A stretch of 64,000 nt of DNA from contig JADJSY010000003.1 of the NCBI GenBank assembly GCA_016711435.1, positions 186,001-250,000 of the forward strand, written 5' to 3'. Source of the DNA: Lewinellaceae bacterium. GTDB lineage: Bacteria > Bacteroidota > Bacteroidia > Chitinophagales > Saprospiraceae. The notes beneath the pieces were generated by a model. That model saw only the letters and a program-made list of their open reading frames with translations. It made no database searches and was not told where the DNA came from. Shown here piece after piece: positions 28,023 to 37,233 of this stretch (position 1 is its first letter; every line of letters starts with the position of its first letter). Position numbers and translations under genes: made by a program.

Positions 28023-28751
28023 CTACCGCGAATAATTCAGCAAGCGAAGCAATTCTTCCAGGTTGGACTCGCCTACCGGAATTTCACAGTCGCCGATTTT
28101 GATCTCCCGGTTGCGGATAGACTGAATTTTATCGAGGTTGACTATAAAGGATTTATGTACCCGCAGGAAGCCCTGGGCGGGCAGTTTTGCTTCAATGCCT
28201 TTCAGGGTGGATTTGGTGAGTACCGGTTTTTTACTCGTTTCCAGGAAAATTTTTACATAATCTTTCATGCCCTCAATGTGGGTAATGTCCTTCACCGGGA
28301 TTTTCACGAGGGAATATTCCACATTGACGAAGAAGAAATCGGGGTTTTCCGGGCTTTTTTCAACAGTTTGGGCAGAAAGCGCGATTTTTTTCTGGTGCAT
28401 ATCCAACGCTTTGTACGCGGCTTTGGTAAAACGTTCCAGACTGACCGGTTTCATCAGGTAGTCGACCACTTCCAACTCATAACTCTCTACTGCATAATTG
28501 GAATAAGCCGTGACAAAAATGACCATGGGTTTGACCGGCAGGCTCTGAAGCAATTGGGTACCCAGCATGCCTGGCATCTGTATATCCAGAAAAATCAGAT
28601 CAACGGGCGTTTCAGCCAGCACCTGCATGGCCTCGAAGGCATTTTTACAGATGCCGGCCAATTCCAGAAAAGGCACTTGCCGGATATTTTCTTCCATGAG
28701 TTTGCGGGCAAGGCTCTCGTCGTCTACGATCAGGCATTTTAAAGTCTGCAT
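28023..28751 (-). CDS. LytTR family response regulator
   Basis: 242 residues. Receiver domain at 1-115 with 'CLIVDDES', predicted phosphoacceptor Asp56 in 'IFLDIQMPG', Thr in 'FVTAYS' and Lys in 'LMKPV'. LytTR DNA-binding domain at about 140-238 ('DITHIEGMKDYVKIFLE', 'FLRVHKSFIVNL'). It is encoded just downstream of the LytS-type kinase 28964-29998; the two form a two-component system. The intergenic palindrome 28757-28974 separates them; its C/A-rich arm ends six bases before this ATG. Regulon unknown. Confidence 0.95.
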   Translation of the reverse strand: MQTLKCLIVDDESLARKLMEENIRQVPFLELAGICKNAFEAMQVLAETPVDLIFLDIQMPGMLGTQLLQSLPVKPMVIFVTAYSNYAVESYELEVVDYLMKPVSLERFTKAAYKALDMHQKKIALSAQTVEKSPENPDFFFVNVEYSLVKIPVKDITHIEGMKDYVKIFLETSKKPVLTKSTLKGIEAKLPAQGFLRVHKSFIVNLDKIQSIRNREIKIGDCEIPVGESNLEELLRLLNYSR

Positions 28752-28756
28752 TTTTT

Positions 28757-28974
28757 TGTGTGTATGGTGTATGGTGTTTAGTGTTTAGGGCACTCCGCCT
28801 TTGGCCGTGGTTGGAGTATGGTATATGGTGTTTCGTGTATAGTGTTTAGGGTAGTTCTCTTTTGGCGACTATGAGTGGATTAGGCAATGTCCCCATTTTG
28901 GTCAAATTTTCGGGAATGCCAAAAGCGAAGCGCCCCAAACACTAAACACCATACACTATACACCTACACCCTTT
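28757..28974. repeat. Heptamer-armed palindrome, family E (GTGTATG unit)
   Basis: Units GTGTATG, GTGTATG, GTGTTTA, GTGTTTA at 28760-28790 and a second block at 28818-28850. The opposite arm 28935-28974 has AAACACT, AAACACC, ATACACT, ATACACC. On the coding strand the G-rich arm starts at the kinase stop TAG and the C/A-rich arm leads to the LytTR start. Confidence 0.85.
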
Positions 28975-29998
28975 CTCCGAATTCCAGCCAAAGTTCAGCC
29001 TTGAACCACTCCTCTGTTCTGGTCAATTCCAGGCGGTGCGACTCCGGGTACAATAATTCCAGGCGGCGTTGCACGTTTTTCAGTCCGATACCCGAACTGT
29101 TGTCTTTTACTTCGGCGCTTCCAGGCGCTATTTTATTGCGGACCCTAAAGTGCAGGTTTTTATCGCTGATCTTCAAATAAATTTCAATAGTTGGGTCAGC
29201 AACCAATCCGACGCCGTGTTTGAACGCATTTTCCACAAAAGGAATCATCAGCATCGGTTCAATGATCTGCCCGCCTACAGTGCCTTCTATATCCATACGA
29301 ACCAACACATCCTCTTCAAAGCGGATTTTCTGTAGTTCCACGTAGTTTTTCAGATAACCCAGTTCTTTTTCCAAAGGAATGAGGGCATCGGCAGACTCAT
29401 ACAGCATATATCGCATCAATTCGGATAATTTGATCGTAACAGGTTCTGCCAAATCGGAGCGGGAACGGATGAGATAAACGATGCTGTTGAGAATATTGAA
29501 AATAAAATGCGGGCTGATCTGGGAGCGTAAAAACGACAGTTCCGATTGCAGGCGTTCCTGGCGTTCCATCTGCCGGGATTGCTCTTCGCGCACCAAGTGC
29601 GTCATCAGGCCGTAGCCCGTGCTGATTGCCGTGATAAACAGGACATAAAACAAACTTTTGCCAACATGTGTGGTAAAATTGATGTTGTAGCAGGAAAGCA
29701 GGGAATTTTTCATCAAACTCTCAATTACTACGAATAAAAGGATAAGCCCCAGTAGCGAAATCAGGTAGGGGCCGATTCCACGTTTGCGCAAAATCTTCGG
29801 AATGAGCAATTCGGTGTTCAGAAAAAACAGCGGAATATTCATCAACGTCACCGGGAAGATTTTCCACATAAACTGCCGATGCCGCTCATCATCGTCCTGC
29901 GACAAAAAGGGCATGCCCAACCAAACGCCCCAGAAAACAGTCAGGATTAACCAGCGCAACAGCCGGTCAGAAGAAATTTGTGTACCCCAGATTTTCAT
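28964..29998 (-). CDS. LytS-type sensor histidine kinase (HPK7)
   Basis: 344 residues from ATG at 29998 ('MKIWGTQISSDRLLRW'); the longer frame to 30028 adds ten poor residues. Four predicted membrane helices in the first 140 residues, no sensor domain, then the His_kinase core 'LRSQISPHFIFNILNSIVY' with the phosphorylated His and C-terminal ATPase 'MIPFVENAFKHGV' and 'SGIGLKNVQRRLELLYP'. This is the usual Bacteroidota partner of LytTR regulators, which it precedes. The stop TAG lies inside the first repeat units of the following palindrome. Confidence 0.94.
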   Translation of the reverse strand: MKIWGTQISSDRLLRWLILTVFWGVWLGMPFLSQDDDERHRQFMWKIFPVTLMNIPLFFLNTELLIPKILRKRGIGPYLISLLGLILLFVVIESLMKNSLLSCYNINFTTHVGKSLFYVLFITAISTGYGLMTHLVREEQSRQMERQERLQSELSFLRSQISPHFIFNILNSIVYLIRSRSDLAEPVTIKLSELMRYMLYESADALIPLEKELGYLKNYVELQKIRFEEDVLVRMDIEGTVGGQIIEPMLMIPFVENAFKHGVGLVADPTIEIYLKISDKNLHFRVRNKIAPGSAEVKDNSSGIGLKNVQRRLELLYPESHRLELTRTEEWFKAELWLEFGERV

Positions 29999-30105
29999 AA
30001 TTTCAGAATGATGCACAAATGTACACACACAACATTACGCGTTTATCCCATGGCGACCAACTCCGATATTCCGACGATATACCCTTCTATTGTGTATGTG
30101 GCAAG

Positions 30106-30246
30106 AGGGTGTTTCAAAAGGTTGATAAGGTTTATAAGGGTTGATGAGGTTGATATACATCTACTCGAAAAAAGTAAAATCGCTTCATTTTCGAGCGGAT
30201 GTATATCAACCTCATCAACCTTTATCAACCTCATCAACTTTGAAAC
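30106..30246. repeat. Tandem-unit palindrome, family I (AGGTTGATA, 9-base unit)
   Basis: Left arm AGGTTGATA, AGGTTTATA, AGGGTTGATG, AGGTTGATA; right arm with ATCAACCTC and ATCAACCTT units; outer arms GTGTTTCAAA and TTTGAAACAC. The core pairs ATATACATC with GATGTATAT around a short loop. Located between divergent genes, so each gene sees the C/A-rich strand upstream of it. The rest of 30029-30444 shows no gene. Confidence 0.8.
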
Positions 30247-30444
30247 ACCTACTATGCAGCAAGCCTTCCTTCATCCGTGTCTAATGTCTTCTAATCCCTG
30301 TTCCATCTCCATTCTCACTCCAATTTTCTGATTTTCGCCATCTGAATTCCCGGTTTCATCTACTCTAACATTTCAAGCCGCCAGAGCTCGTTTACTTTGC
30401 GGAGATTTTTATACACTAAAATGAATTGATATAAGTAGGTGTGT

Positions 30445-30524
30445 AAAATTAGTTTTGCTTAAACTTTTACAAATGCTTGATTCTCAACACAGTTAACCGA
30501 TAACTAATAACCGATAACTACTTA
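30445..30524 (+). repeat. Family C leader element before TonB-type receptor gene
   Basis: About 80 bases sharing 'AATGCTTGATT.TCAACAC' and ATAACTA-type heptamers up to the ATG with copies at 35541-35610 and 59997-60076, and with 33106-33170 in reverse. TAGTTTTG at 30450-30457 fits a Bacteroidota -7 element with TTG 21 bases upstream, so this copy may contain the promoter. Confidence 0.8.
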
Positions 30525-32981
30525 ATGAGATTTATCCGTACCACCCTCCTGCCGGTTTTATTCCTCCTGCCCGTTTTGCTTTCCGCTCAAATTGAAGAGA
30601 GTAACGGCAATCCCATACCCGAAAAACGCCTCCTGAAAGGTATCCTGGCGGATGCCGCTACCAAAACGCCGCTGGCATTTGCGACGGTTACACTTTTTGC
30701 CTTGCCCGATAGCAGCGTGGTAACAGGCAGCATTACAGATGAATTGGGCGGGTTTTCGCTGTTGGCCAAACCCGGCGCGTACTTTCTGCGCGGGCAGTTT
30801 TTATCCTATAAAACCGGCTTTCAGGGCAATATACAGCTCTCTGCATCCGGTACGACCCTCGATCTGGGAATAATTTTACTTGAACCCAATACTAATATTT
30901 TAGATGAGGTCATCATCAGCGCCGAAAAAAGCCAGGTGCAATTCGGCCTGGACAAACAGGTGTTCAATGTGGGTAAAGACCTCGCTAACAAGGGCGGTTC
31001 GGCTGCCGACATTCTCGACAATGTGCCTTCCGTAACTGTGGATGTAGAAGGCAATGTAAGCCTCCGCGGCAGCGAAAACGTTCGGATTCTGATCGACGGC
31101 AAACCTTCGGGTTTGGTCAGTTTCGGCTCCAATGGATTGAGCCAGTTACCCGCCAATATGATTGACCGGGTAGAAGTCATCACCAACCCTTCGGCGCGTT
31201 ACGAAGCGGAAGGTATGGCCGGTGTGATTAATATTGTGTTGAAAAAAGAACAAAAACGCGGGATCAACGGATCTTTCGACCTCACCGTCGGGCAGCCCGA
31301 CAACTACGGCGCCGCGTTCAATATCAATATGCGCCGCGAAAAGTTCAATTTTTTCAGCAACTACGGTGTGCGGTATCGCAAAGGCCCCGGCGAAGGCGCC
31401 CAATACCAGGAATACAACGACGGCAGCCAATTGCTAATCACAGACCTGGTCAGCGACCGGCTGCGCGGCGGACTGTCCAATAACTTTCGCTTTGGAGCAG
31501 ATTATTACCTGACGCCAAAAGATGTGCTCACAACGGCGCTTTCCTGGCGTTATTCCTTAGACAATAACAGCAATACGATCCTGTACCGCGATTTTATAGG
31601 CAGTCTGGACAACCCCGACGGCAGTTCCCGCCGCACAGACGAGCAGACGGAGAAAGAGCCGAACATGGAATATTCGCTGAATTATAAAAAGACTTTTCAA
31701 CGCGAAGGACATACCCTCAGCGCCGACGTCCAGTATCAGGACAATACCGAAAATTCTTCTTCCGATCTGCGCGAACAATTCCTGACTTCAGACGGCAATC
31801 CATCCGGCCAGGCCGATCTGCTGCAACGCTCCGACAACAGGGAGAGCGAACGCAATCTGGTCACGCAATTGGACTACGTACATCCCTTCGGCCAAGAGGG
31901 AAAGTTTGAACTGGGCTACCGCGGCGGGTTCCGCGATATTCGCAACGATTATCTGGTCGAAACTTTTTTGGATAACAACTGGTCGACCCTCGCCGGATTG
32001 AGCAATAATATGGTGTACACGGAAAATATCTACGCTGCGTATGCCATTTTGGGCAATAAAGTCAGCAAATTTTCCTGGCAAGCAGGTCTGCGCACCGAAT
32101 TAGCCGATGTCAAAACGGAACTGCTGCAAACCAACGAAATCAACGACCGGCCTTTGTACGCCAACCTGTTCCCCAGTGCGCACGTCGGCTACGAATTGCC
32201 CAAAGAAAACAGCATGCAGGTCAGTTACAGCCGCCGCATCCGCCGTCCGAATTTCTGGGATCTGAATCCGTTTTTCACCTATTCAGATTCGCGCAACTTC
32301 TGGAGCGGGAACCCCAACCTGCAACCGGAATACACCGATGCGTACGAAATCGGCCACCTCAAGCGCTGGGAAAAAGCCTCTTTGAACTCTGCTATCTTTT
32401 TCCGGCACACCACGGATGTGGTTGAACGCATCCGCACACAGGTATCAGACACCAGCGCTTTTACACGCCCGGTCAACCTCGCTACCCGCAATGATTACGG
32501 CATGTCCTTCACAGGCAGTTATGAGCCTTTTTCCAACTGGCAACTGAACGGTAACCTCAACTTTTTCCGGTCGATCACGGAAGGCGCTTACGAAGGCCAG
32601 GATTTTAATGCGGATACCTACACCTGGTTCGGTCGTATTTCATCCCGCGTGGATTTGTGGAAAAAAGTGAATGTTCAGACCACTTTCAACTACCGCGCCC
32701 CGCGCTTGAACCCGCAGGGTAAGGAAAAAGCCATGTACCACGCCGATCTCGGCATCTCCACAGATATATTGCGCAACAACGGTACACTCACCTTCAGCGT
32801 CAACGACGTATTCAACACACGCCGCCGCCGCTACATCACCGAGGGCGCCGACTTTTATACCGAAGGTTCCTTCCAGTGGCGCGCCCGGCAGGCAACCCTT
32901 ACTTTCAGCTATCGCCTCAACCGGCAAAAAGAAAAAGAACAGTCGCGCGAACGCGATGGAGACGGCGGCGGGGACTTCTAA
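30525..32981 (+). CDS. TonB-dependent receptor-like outer-membrane protein (OMP_b-brl type)
   Basis: 818 residues. Signal peptide to about residue 22 ('LPVLFLLPVLLSAQ'), a carboxypeptidase-regulatory-like beta-sandwich (about 35-115, 'GILADAATKTPLAFATVTL'), a plug domain ('DILDNVPSVTVDVEGNVSL', 'GMAGVINIVLKKE') and a long beta-barrel to the end. This is the OMP_b-brl/CarboxypepD_reg arrangement, without a SusD partner, so the ligand is open; peptides or metal chelates are common for this group. The leader carries a family C repeat directly before the ATG. Single-gene transcript by context. Confidence 0.9.
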   Translation: MRFIRTTLLPVLFLLPVLLSAQIEESNGNPIPEKRLLKGILADAATKTPLAFATVTLFALPDSSVVTGSITDELGGFSLLAKPGAYFLRGQFLSYKTGFQGNIQLSASGTTLDLGIILLEPNTNILDEVIISAEKSQVQFGLDKQVFNVGKDLANKGGSAADILDNVPSVTVDVEGNVSLRGSENVRILIDGKPSGLVSFGSNGLSQLPANMIDRVEVITNPSARYEAEGMAGVINIVLKKEQKRGINGSFDLTVGQPDNYGAAFNINMRREKFNFFSNYGVRYRKGPGEGAQYQEYNDGSQLLITDLVSDRLRGGLSNNFRFGADYYLTPKDVLTTALSWRYSLDNNSNTILYRDFIGSLDNPDGSSRRTDEQTEKEPNMEYSLNYKKTFQREGHTLSADVQYQDNTENSSSDLREQFLTSDGNPSGQADLLQRSDNRESERNLVTQLDYVHPFGQEGKFELGYRGGFRDIRNDYLVETFLDNNWSTLAGLSNNMVYTENIYAAYAILGNKVSKFSWQAGLRTELADVKTELLQTNEINDRPLYANLFPSAHVGYELPKENSMQVSYSRRIRRPNFWDLNPFFTYSDSRNFWSGNPNLQPEYTDAYEIGHLKRWEKASLNSAIFFRHTTDVVERIRTQVSDTSAFTRPVNLATRNDYGMSFTGSYEPFSNWQLNGNLNFFRSITEGAYEGQDFNADTYTWFGRISSRVDLWKKVNVQTTFNYRAPRLNPQGKEKAMYHADLGISTDILRNNGTLTFSVNDVFNTRRRRYITEGADFYTEGSFQWRARQATLTFSYRLNRQKEKEQSRERDGDGGGDF

Positions 32982-33105
32982 TGAAATGGCAAAGGGCAAT
33001 TAAACAAATGGCAAGTACAAGTACTGAAATACCCCTTGTTATCGCCACAATCCGGGTGTTGATCTACTCCCTTTCCAAGGTCCGGACTACAGGTGTTTCC
33101 TTTGC

Positions 33106-33170
33106 AAGTAGTTATCAGTTATTAGTTATTGGTTATCCGTGTTGATAATCAAGCATTTACAAAACACATA
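33106..33170 (-). repeat. Family C element, reverse orientation
   Basis: Reverse complement of the leader elements: GTTATCA, GTTATTA, GTTATTG, GTTATCC heptamers, then GTGTTGATAATCAAGCATTT. Found 125 bases after the receptor stop and 38 bases before the YceI start. Confidence 0.8.
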
Positions 33171-33207
33171 AACACACATTTTCAACTTTCAACATTCTAT
33201 TATCAAC

Positions 33208-33813
33208 ATGAAAAACATCCAAGCCGCATTCGCAGCATTTTTAGTTTTCGGTAGCCTGATCGGCCTTTCTTTCGTCAGCAACGTGGCTGACAACTACAAA
33301 GTAGATACCAGCGCCAGTATCGTGAACTGGAAAGCCTACAAAGTAACCGGCCAGCACAACGGCAGCGTCAACCTGAAATCCGGAGCGTTCCAGTTTACCG
33401 ACGGCAAACTCACCGGCGGTTCTTTCGAAATTGACGTGACTACTATTAAAGTACTGGATATGCAAGGCGATATGGCCGGCAAATTAGAAGGTCACCTGAA
33501 ATCCGACGACTTCTTCAGCGCAGCAAAAAATCCGACTTCTACTTTTGTCATCACCAAAGTGGCTTCCCGCGGTACGCCGGGCAATTACCGCGTTACCGGT
33601 AACCTGACGATCAAAGGCATTACCAAAGAAGTAAAATTTGACGCTACCCTTAATGTTGTCGACGGCAAAGCCACGGGCGAAGCGTTCATGAAAATCGACC
33701 GCACGGATTTTAACATCCAATACCGCTCCGGCAATTTCTTTGAAAACCTGGGCGACAAAACGATCTACGACGAGTTTGATCTGAATGTGGTGATTTCTGC
33801 TGCTAAAGCATAA
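33208..33813 (+). CDS. YceI family polyisoprenoid-binding protein
   Basis: 201 residues: signal peptide (about 1-25, 'FAAFLVFGSLIGLSFVSN') and a YceI lipocalin-like barrel. Recognisable: 'YKVDTSASIVNWKAYKVTG', 'HNGSVNLKSG', 'LTGGSFEIDVTTIKV', 'GHLKSDDFF', 'NYRVTGNLTIKG' and 'KIDRTDFNIQYRSG'. Members bind isoprenoid lipids in the periplasm and are often linked to stress or electron transfer. No obvious partner gene nearby. A 17-base heptamer fragment follows the stop directly. Confidence 0.93.
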   Translation: MKNIQAAFAAFLVFGSLIGLSFVSNVADNYKVDTSASIVNWKAYKVTGQHNGSVNLKSGAFQFTDGKLTGGSFEIDVTTIKVLDMQGDMAGKLEGHLKSDDFFSAAKNPTSTFVITKVASRGTPGNYRVTGNLTIKGITKEVKFDATLNVVDGKATGEAFMKIDRTDFNIQYRSGNFFENLGDKTIYDEFDLNVVISAAKA

Positions 33814-33830
33814 AGTAGTTATTAGTTATT
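33812..33830. repeat. Family C fragment joined to a truncated gene
   Basis: AAAGTAGTTATTAGTTATT equals the end of the reverse family C element. It stops abruptly and the next base is already codon sequence of the nucleoside hydrolase remnant, so it marks a deletion or insertion breakpoint. Confidence 0.6.
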
Positions 33831-34713
33831 CCCCCACCTTCGCCCAAAAACAAAAAGTCTTTCTCGATGCCGATACCGGCAATGAAATGGACGACCTCTA
33901 CGCTATCGTGCGATTGGTAAAAGATACATCTGTCGACTTGGTGGGCCTGAGTTCGGCGCATTTCAACAATGCCGACCTGCTGGTGTTTGAAAAATGGAAT
34001 GCCTACGATACCAAAACGCTTAAACCGGTCGTGGAAAGCCAACGGCTCAACGAGGAAATTTTGCAAATCCTCAACCGGCTTGACATCCCCCACCCCATCG
34101 GTGCAGACCGGCAGATCGGCTGGGCTTGGGGTGGTTTGAAGGCGAATGATTCACCCGCTGCACAGGCCATTATTACAGCGGCTCAAAAGTTGCCGCCGGG
34201 CGAGCAGTTGCACGTTTTGACACTGGGACCCTTGTCCAATATTGCTTCGGCTGTTATCCTTGCGCCGGATATTTTGCCCAACATTAAAGTGTATGCCTTG
34301 GGGGCGCGATACAACCCCAAAACCAAAGTGTGGGACAAGAGCGAGTTCAACATCCGCAACGACCTCAATGCCTTCGACTACCTGCTCAACCTCGAAGGGT
34401 TTGATTTCACCGTGATGCCTTTGGACGCTGCCCGTCCCTTGCAATTTAAGCGGGAAGAAACCTATAATATGCTGGATGAAAACAAAGCCATCGAGCGACT
34501 ACTCGAATACCGCTGGCGCGAGCAAAATCCACAGGACGCGACGCGTATCATGTGGGATTTAGCGTTGGTAGGGCTTACCTCAAGCCGGAATTGGCCAAAA
34601 TAAAAACCGTAAAAACCCCGCCTGAAAACAAGCGCCGCAAAATCAGGGCGTATGTAAAAATTGATGAAAAGGCATTGGCGGCAGATTTTTGGGAGGTGCT
34701 CAAAAGACGCTGA
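33830..34713 (+). pseudogene. Nucleoside hydrolase-like gene, 5' truncated and frameshifted
   Basis: The first recognisable residues are 'FAQKQKVFLDADTGNEMDD'. 'FAQ' looks like the end of a lost signal peptide, and the D.D.G...DD calcium/substrate motif of inosine-uridine nucleoside hydrolases follows. Upstream in frame lies only a family C repeat fragment and no start codon. 'LTLGPLSNIASAV' is another family feature. The frame stops at 34603 after a shift near 34572; the true ending ('AYLKPELAKIKTV' to 'DFWEVLKRR') reads in another frame to TGA at 34711. With two defects it is probably a pseudogene, though assembly error cannot be excluded. Intact members hydrolyse ribonucleosides to base and ribose. 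Confidence 0.7.
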
Positions 34714-34832
34714 AGTGTTTTTTTTCTTTTGAAAACAGCAATCAACCTGACGGGTGACAAAGGTCATTTTATTTCCACGACCGACATACGGACTTTTGAG
34801 TACGAAATGATGAACTCAAAAATCAAAGAAAT

Positions 34833-35526
34833 ATGTCAGCGAAACTGGATTACAACAAACTTATTTCGCTCGGTGCATTGGTAGCTTTGGTTGGCTATAT
34901 CATGTCAGGCCCGGTTGCATTTGTCATCGTTCGTCTGATCAAACCGCAACCGCCCTGGGTTTCTGCGGCTGTATTTGTAGAAAATTACGGTACCATCCAG
35001 GACTTACCTTTTTACTTTGGGTTTCTGTTGATCGGCGGCATGCTGATGCTGGCTGCGGGGCATTACCTGAATTTTAAAGACAACGACGATGAAAAGAAAT
35101 TTCACCTGTTGATCGCGCTCGGGTGGACCATCGTATTCTGTGCGCTTATTTCATTTAACTACATCTGCCAGACAACTTTTGTACACAATCTGGCATTACA
35201 CTACAAGCCGGAATACGATGGCGGCCATTTCCATGTTCTCCATGTCGAATCCGTTGTCGTTTTGCTGGGCGAATGAACTGTGGGGATACGCACTCCTGGG
35301 AGTCGCTACCTGGCTGATGGCCGGATATTATCAACACACAAGCAATTTTATCCGTTGGCTGCTGATTTCCAACGGCGTCGTGAGCATAGGCAGTGCGCTG
35401 TGGACTATTATAGATGTGGACTGGGTAATGAAACCAGTGGGGCTTGTTGCCTATTTTGTATGGAATGTGCTGATGATCGTGATGATGATTTCAATTTACC
35501 TGTTCTCAAAAAAACAATATGATTAA
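34833..35526 (+). CDS. Multi-helix membrane protein of unknown function, frameshifted
   Basis: The first frame (34833-35276) encodes three predicted helices ('LISLGALVALVGYIMSG', 'FYFGFLLIGGMLMLAAGHY', 'LLIALGWTIVFCALISFN'). The continuation in the next frame ('SMSNPLSFCWANELWGYAL' to 'SIYLFSKKQYD', stop 35526) adds three more. The two frames join around 35210-35235 by a single-base change. Corrected length about 230 residues. It resembles DUF4386-like or other small six-helix proteins of Bacteroidota; no function assigned. A family C element begins after its stop. Confidence 0.65.
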
Positions 35527-35540
35527 AGTGATAAAGCAAG

Positions 35541-35610
35541 ATTAGTTTAGTTGTATTTTGTTATAAATACTTGATTATCAACACTAATAACCAATAACTA
35601 ATAACTACTT
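35541..35610 (+). repeat. Family C leader element
   Basis: Copy of the leader repeat: 'ATACTTGATTATCAACAC', then ATAACCA, ATAACTA, ATAACTA heptamers ending CTT directly before the ATG at 35611. Confidence 0.8.
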
Positions 35611-36705
35611 ATGAAAACGATACTGATAATCCTGATTGTCCTACACGGACTGATTCACCTGCTGGGCTTTACCAAGGCATTTAACCTGGCTGCTGTGGAA
35701 CAATTGACGCTGCCCATTTCAAAAACCGGCGGCGTGTTGTGGCTGTTTGCCACCTTGTTGTTTCTGGCCGCTGCCCTGACTTTTTTTCTGGACAAAAATA
35801 TTTGGTGGGTGCCTGCCGTCCTTGCAGTCGTGCTGTCCCAATACCTGATTTTCAGCAGTTGGCAGGATGCAAAATTCGGAACGATTGCCAATGCGCTCAT
35901 CCTGCTGGCAGCCATCGTTGGTTACGGAACCTGGCATTTCAGCGGCAAATACGAAAAAGATGCACGGGCAGGTATTATACAAACCGCCGCGATGCCCGAA
36001 TCGCTGTTGACCGAAGCAGACATACGAGCCTTGCCAGAGCCTGTCAAAAAATATATGCGTTACACCGGCGCCCTGAATCAACCCAAAGTAAATAATTTCA
36101 AGGTGGTGTTTGAAGGACGAATCAGGAAAAACGAACAATCCGAATGGATGCCCTTCACTTCGGAGCAATACAATTTTCTGGATGCTTCCACGCGCCTGTT
36201 TTTTATGAAAGCGACCATGAAAGGCCTGCCTGTTGCCGGATATCACTGTTTTAAAAATGGAGATGCTTTTATGGATATTCGTCTTTTTTCTTTGTTCCGG
36301 GTGCAATACCAGACCGGCAAGGAAATGGGCATCGCCGAAACAGTGACCTTTTTCAACGACATGTGCTGCATGGCCTCGGCTACTTTGATCGATAAACGAA
36401 TTCAGTGGCTGGAAGTGGATGGGAACAAGGTGAAAGCGGCGTTTACCAACAATAATATCACGATTACTGCCGATTTGTACTTTAATGATACCGGCGAATT
36501 GGTCAATTTTATTTCAAATGACCGCTATGCTACCGGTGATAACAATACGGTACAACAATTGCCCTGGGCCACGCCCCTGAAAGATTACAAAGAACTGAAC
36601 GGACGTCGTTTAACGGGTTATGCTGAAACAATTTACACGTACCCGGAAGGTGATTTATGTTACGGGCAATTTCGCCTGACCGATGTGGAATATAATTGCA
36701 AATAA
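35611..36705 (+). CDS. Membrane protein with DUF6544-like C-terminal domain
   Basis: 364 residues. Four predicted membrane helices in the first 120 residues ('ILIILIVLHGLIHLLGF', 'VLWLFATLLFLAAALTFFL'). A soluble domain follows at about 140-360: 'LPEPVKKYMRYTGA', 'FTSEQYNFLDASTRLFFM', 'EMGIAETVTFFNDMC', 'LTGYAETIYTYPEG'. This C-terminal part matches my memory of DUF6544 (COG6920), a family of unknown function, possibly lipid-handling. Assignment from memory, not searched. It is followed after 17 bases by the DUF4342 gene, probably in one transcript, with a family C repeat as leader. Confidence 0.7.
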   Translation: MKTILIILIVLHGLIHLLGFTKAFNLAAVEQLTLPISKTGGVLWLFATLLFLAAALTFFLDKNIWWVPAVLAVVLSQYLIFSSWQDAKFGTIANALILLAAIVGYGTWHFSGKYEKDARAGIIQTAAMPESLLTEADIRALPEPVKKYMRYTGALNQPKVNNFKVVFEGRIRKNEQSEWMPFTSEQYNFLDASTRLFFMKATMKGLPVAGYHCFKNGDAFMDIRLFSLFRVQYQTGKEMGIAETVTFFNDMCCMASATLIDKRIQWLEVDGNKVKAAFTNNNITITADLYFNDTGELVNFISNDRYATGDNNTVQQLPWATPLKDYKELNGRRLTGYAETIYTYPEGDLCYGQFRLTDVEYNCK

Positions 36706-36722
36706 TTTAAACCGAACTAATA

Positions 36723-36977
36723 ATGGAAAACACAAACAATGAATCGTTCACAGCCCACGGTGAAAACCTGCTGAAAAAAGTGAAAGAACTGATTGAAGAA
36801 GGCAACGTCCGGAAAATCAGCATCCACGACACAGATGGAAAAGAGATTATGTCATTTCCATTGACTTTTGGCGTGGTGGGCGCTGTTTTTGCGCCAGTAC
36901 TTGCCGCTATCGGCGCGCTGGCCGCTTTAATTGGTGATTGCACCATTACGGTGGAAAGAGAGCCGGCGGAAGAATGA
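36723..36977 (+). CDS. DUF4342 domain protein
   Basis: 84 residues. An amphipathic N-terminal helix ('ENLLKKVKELIEEGNVRK'), a short strand pair ('ISIHDTDGKEIMSFPLTFG') and a hydrophobic helix ('VFAPVLAAIGALAALIG') ending in 'CTITVERE'. This is the plan of DUF4342, a small membrane-associated family with no known function. Start ATG follows 17 bases after the upstream stop. The 72-base inverted repeat begins 20 bases after its own stop. Confidence 0.8.
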   Translation: MENTNNESFTAHGENLLKKVKELIEEGNVRKISIHDTDGKEIMSFPLTFGVVGAVFAPVLAAIGALAALIGDCTITVEREPAEE

Positions 36978-36997
36978 ATGTAACAGGGATTTACCCT

Positions 36998-37178
36998 CGT
37001 AGGAATAATAGCAACACGGATTAGACGGATAACGCGGATTAACGCGGATTTTTCCGCTTTAGAGTTGACACGGATCAAATAATGTTCACAATTAGGAAAA
37101 AATCAGGTCAACTCTAAAGCGGAAAAATCCGCGTTAATCAGCGTTATCCGTCTAATCCGTGTTGCTATTATTCCTACG
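36998..37178. repeat. 72-base near-perfect inverted repeat, family J
   Basis: Arms 36998-37069 and 37107-37178 match over 72 bases with one mismatch; the loop is 37 bases. Arms contain ACGGATTAG and CGGATTAACG units of 9-10 bases. Lies between convergent genes. Related single-arm sequence (AAATCCGT, GTGTGCCATCAC, CTACGAGG) continues to 37233 and recurs at about 47040-47120. Confidence 0.92.
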
Positions 37179-37233
37179 ACGGGTAAAATTCGTTTTAACC
37201 CGGCAAAATCCGTTTCATCCGTGTGCCATCACC

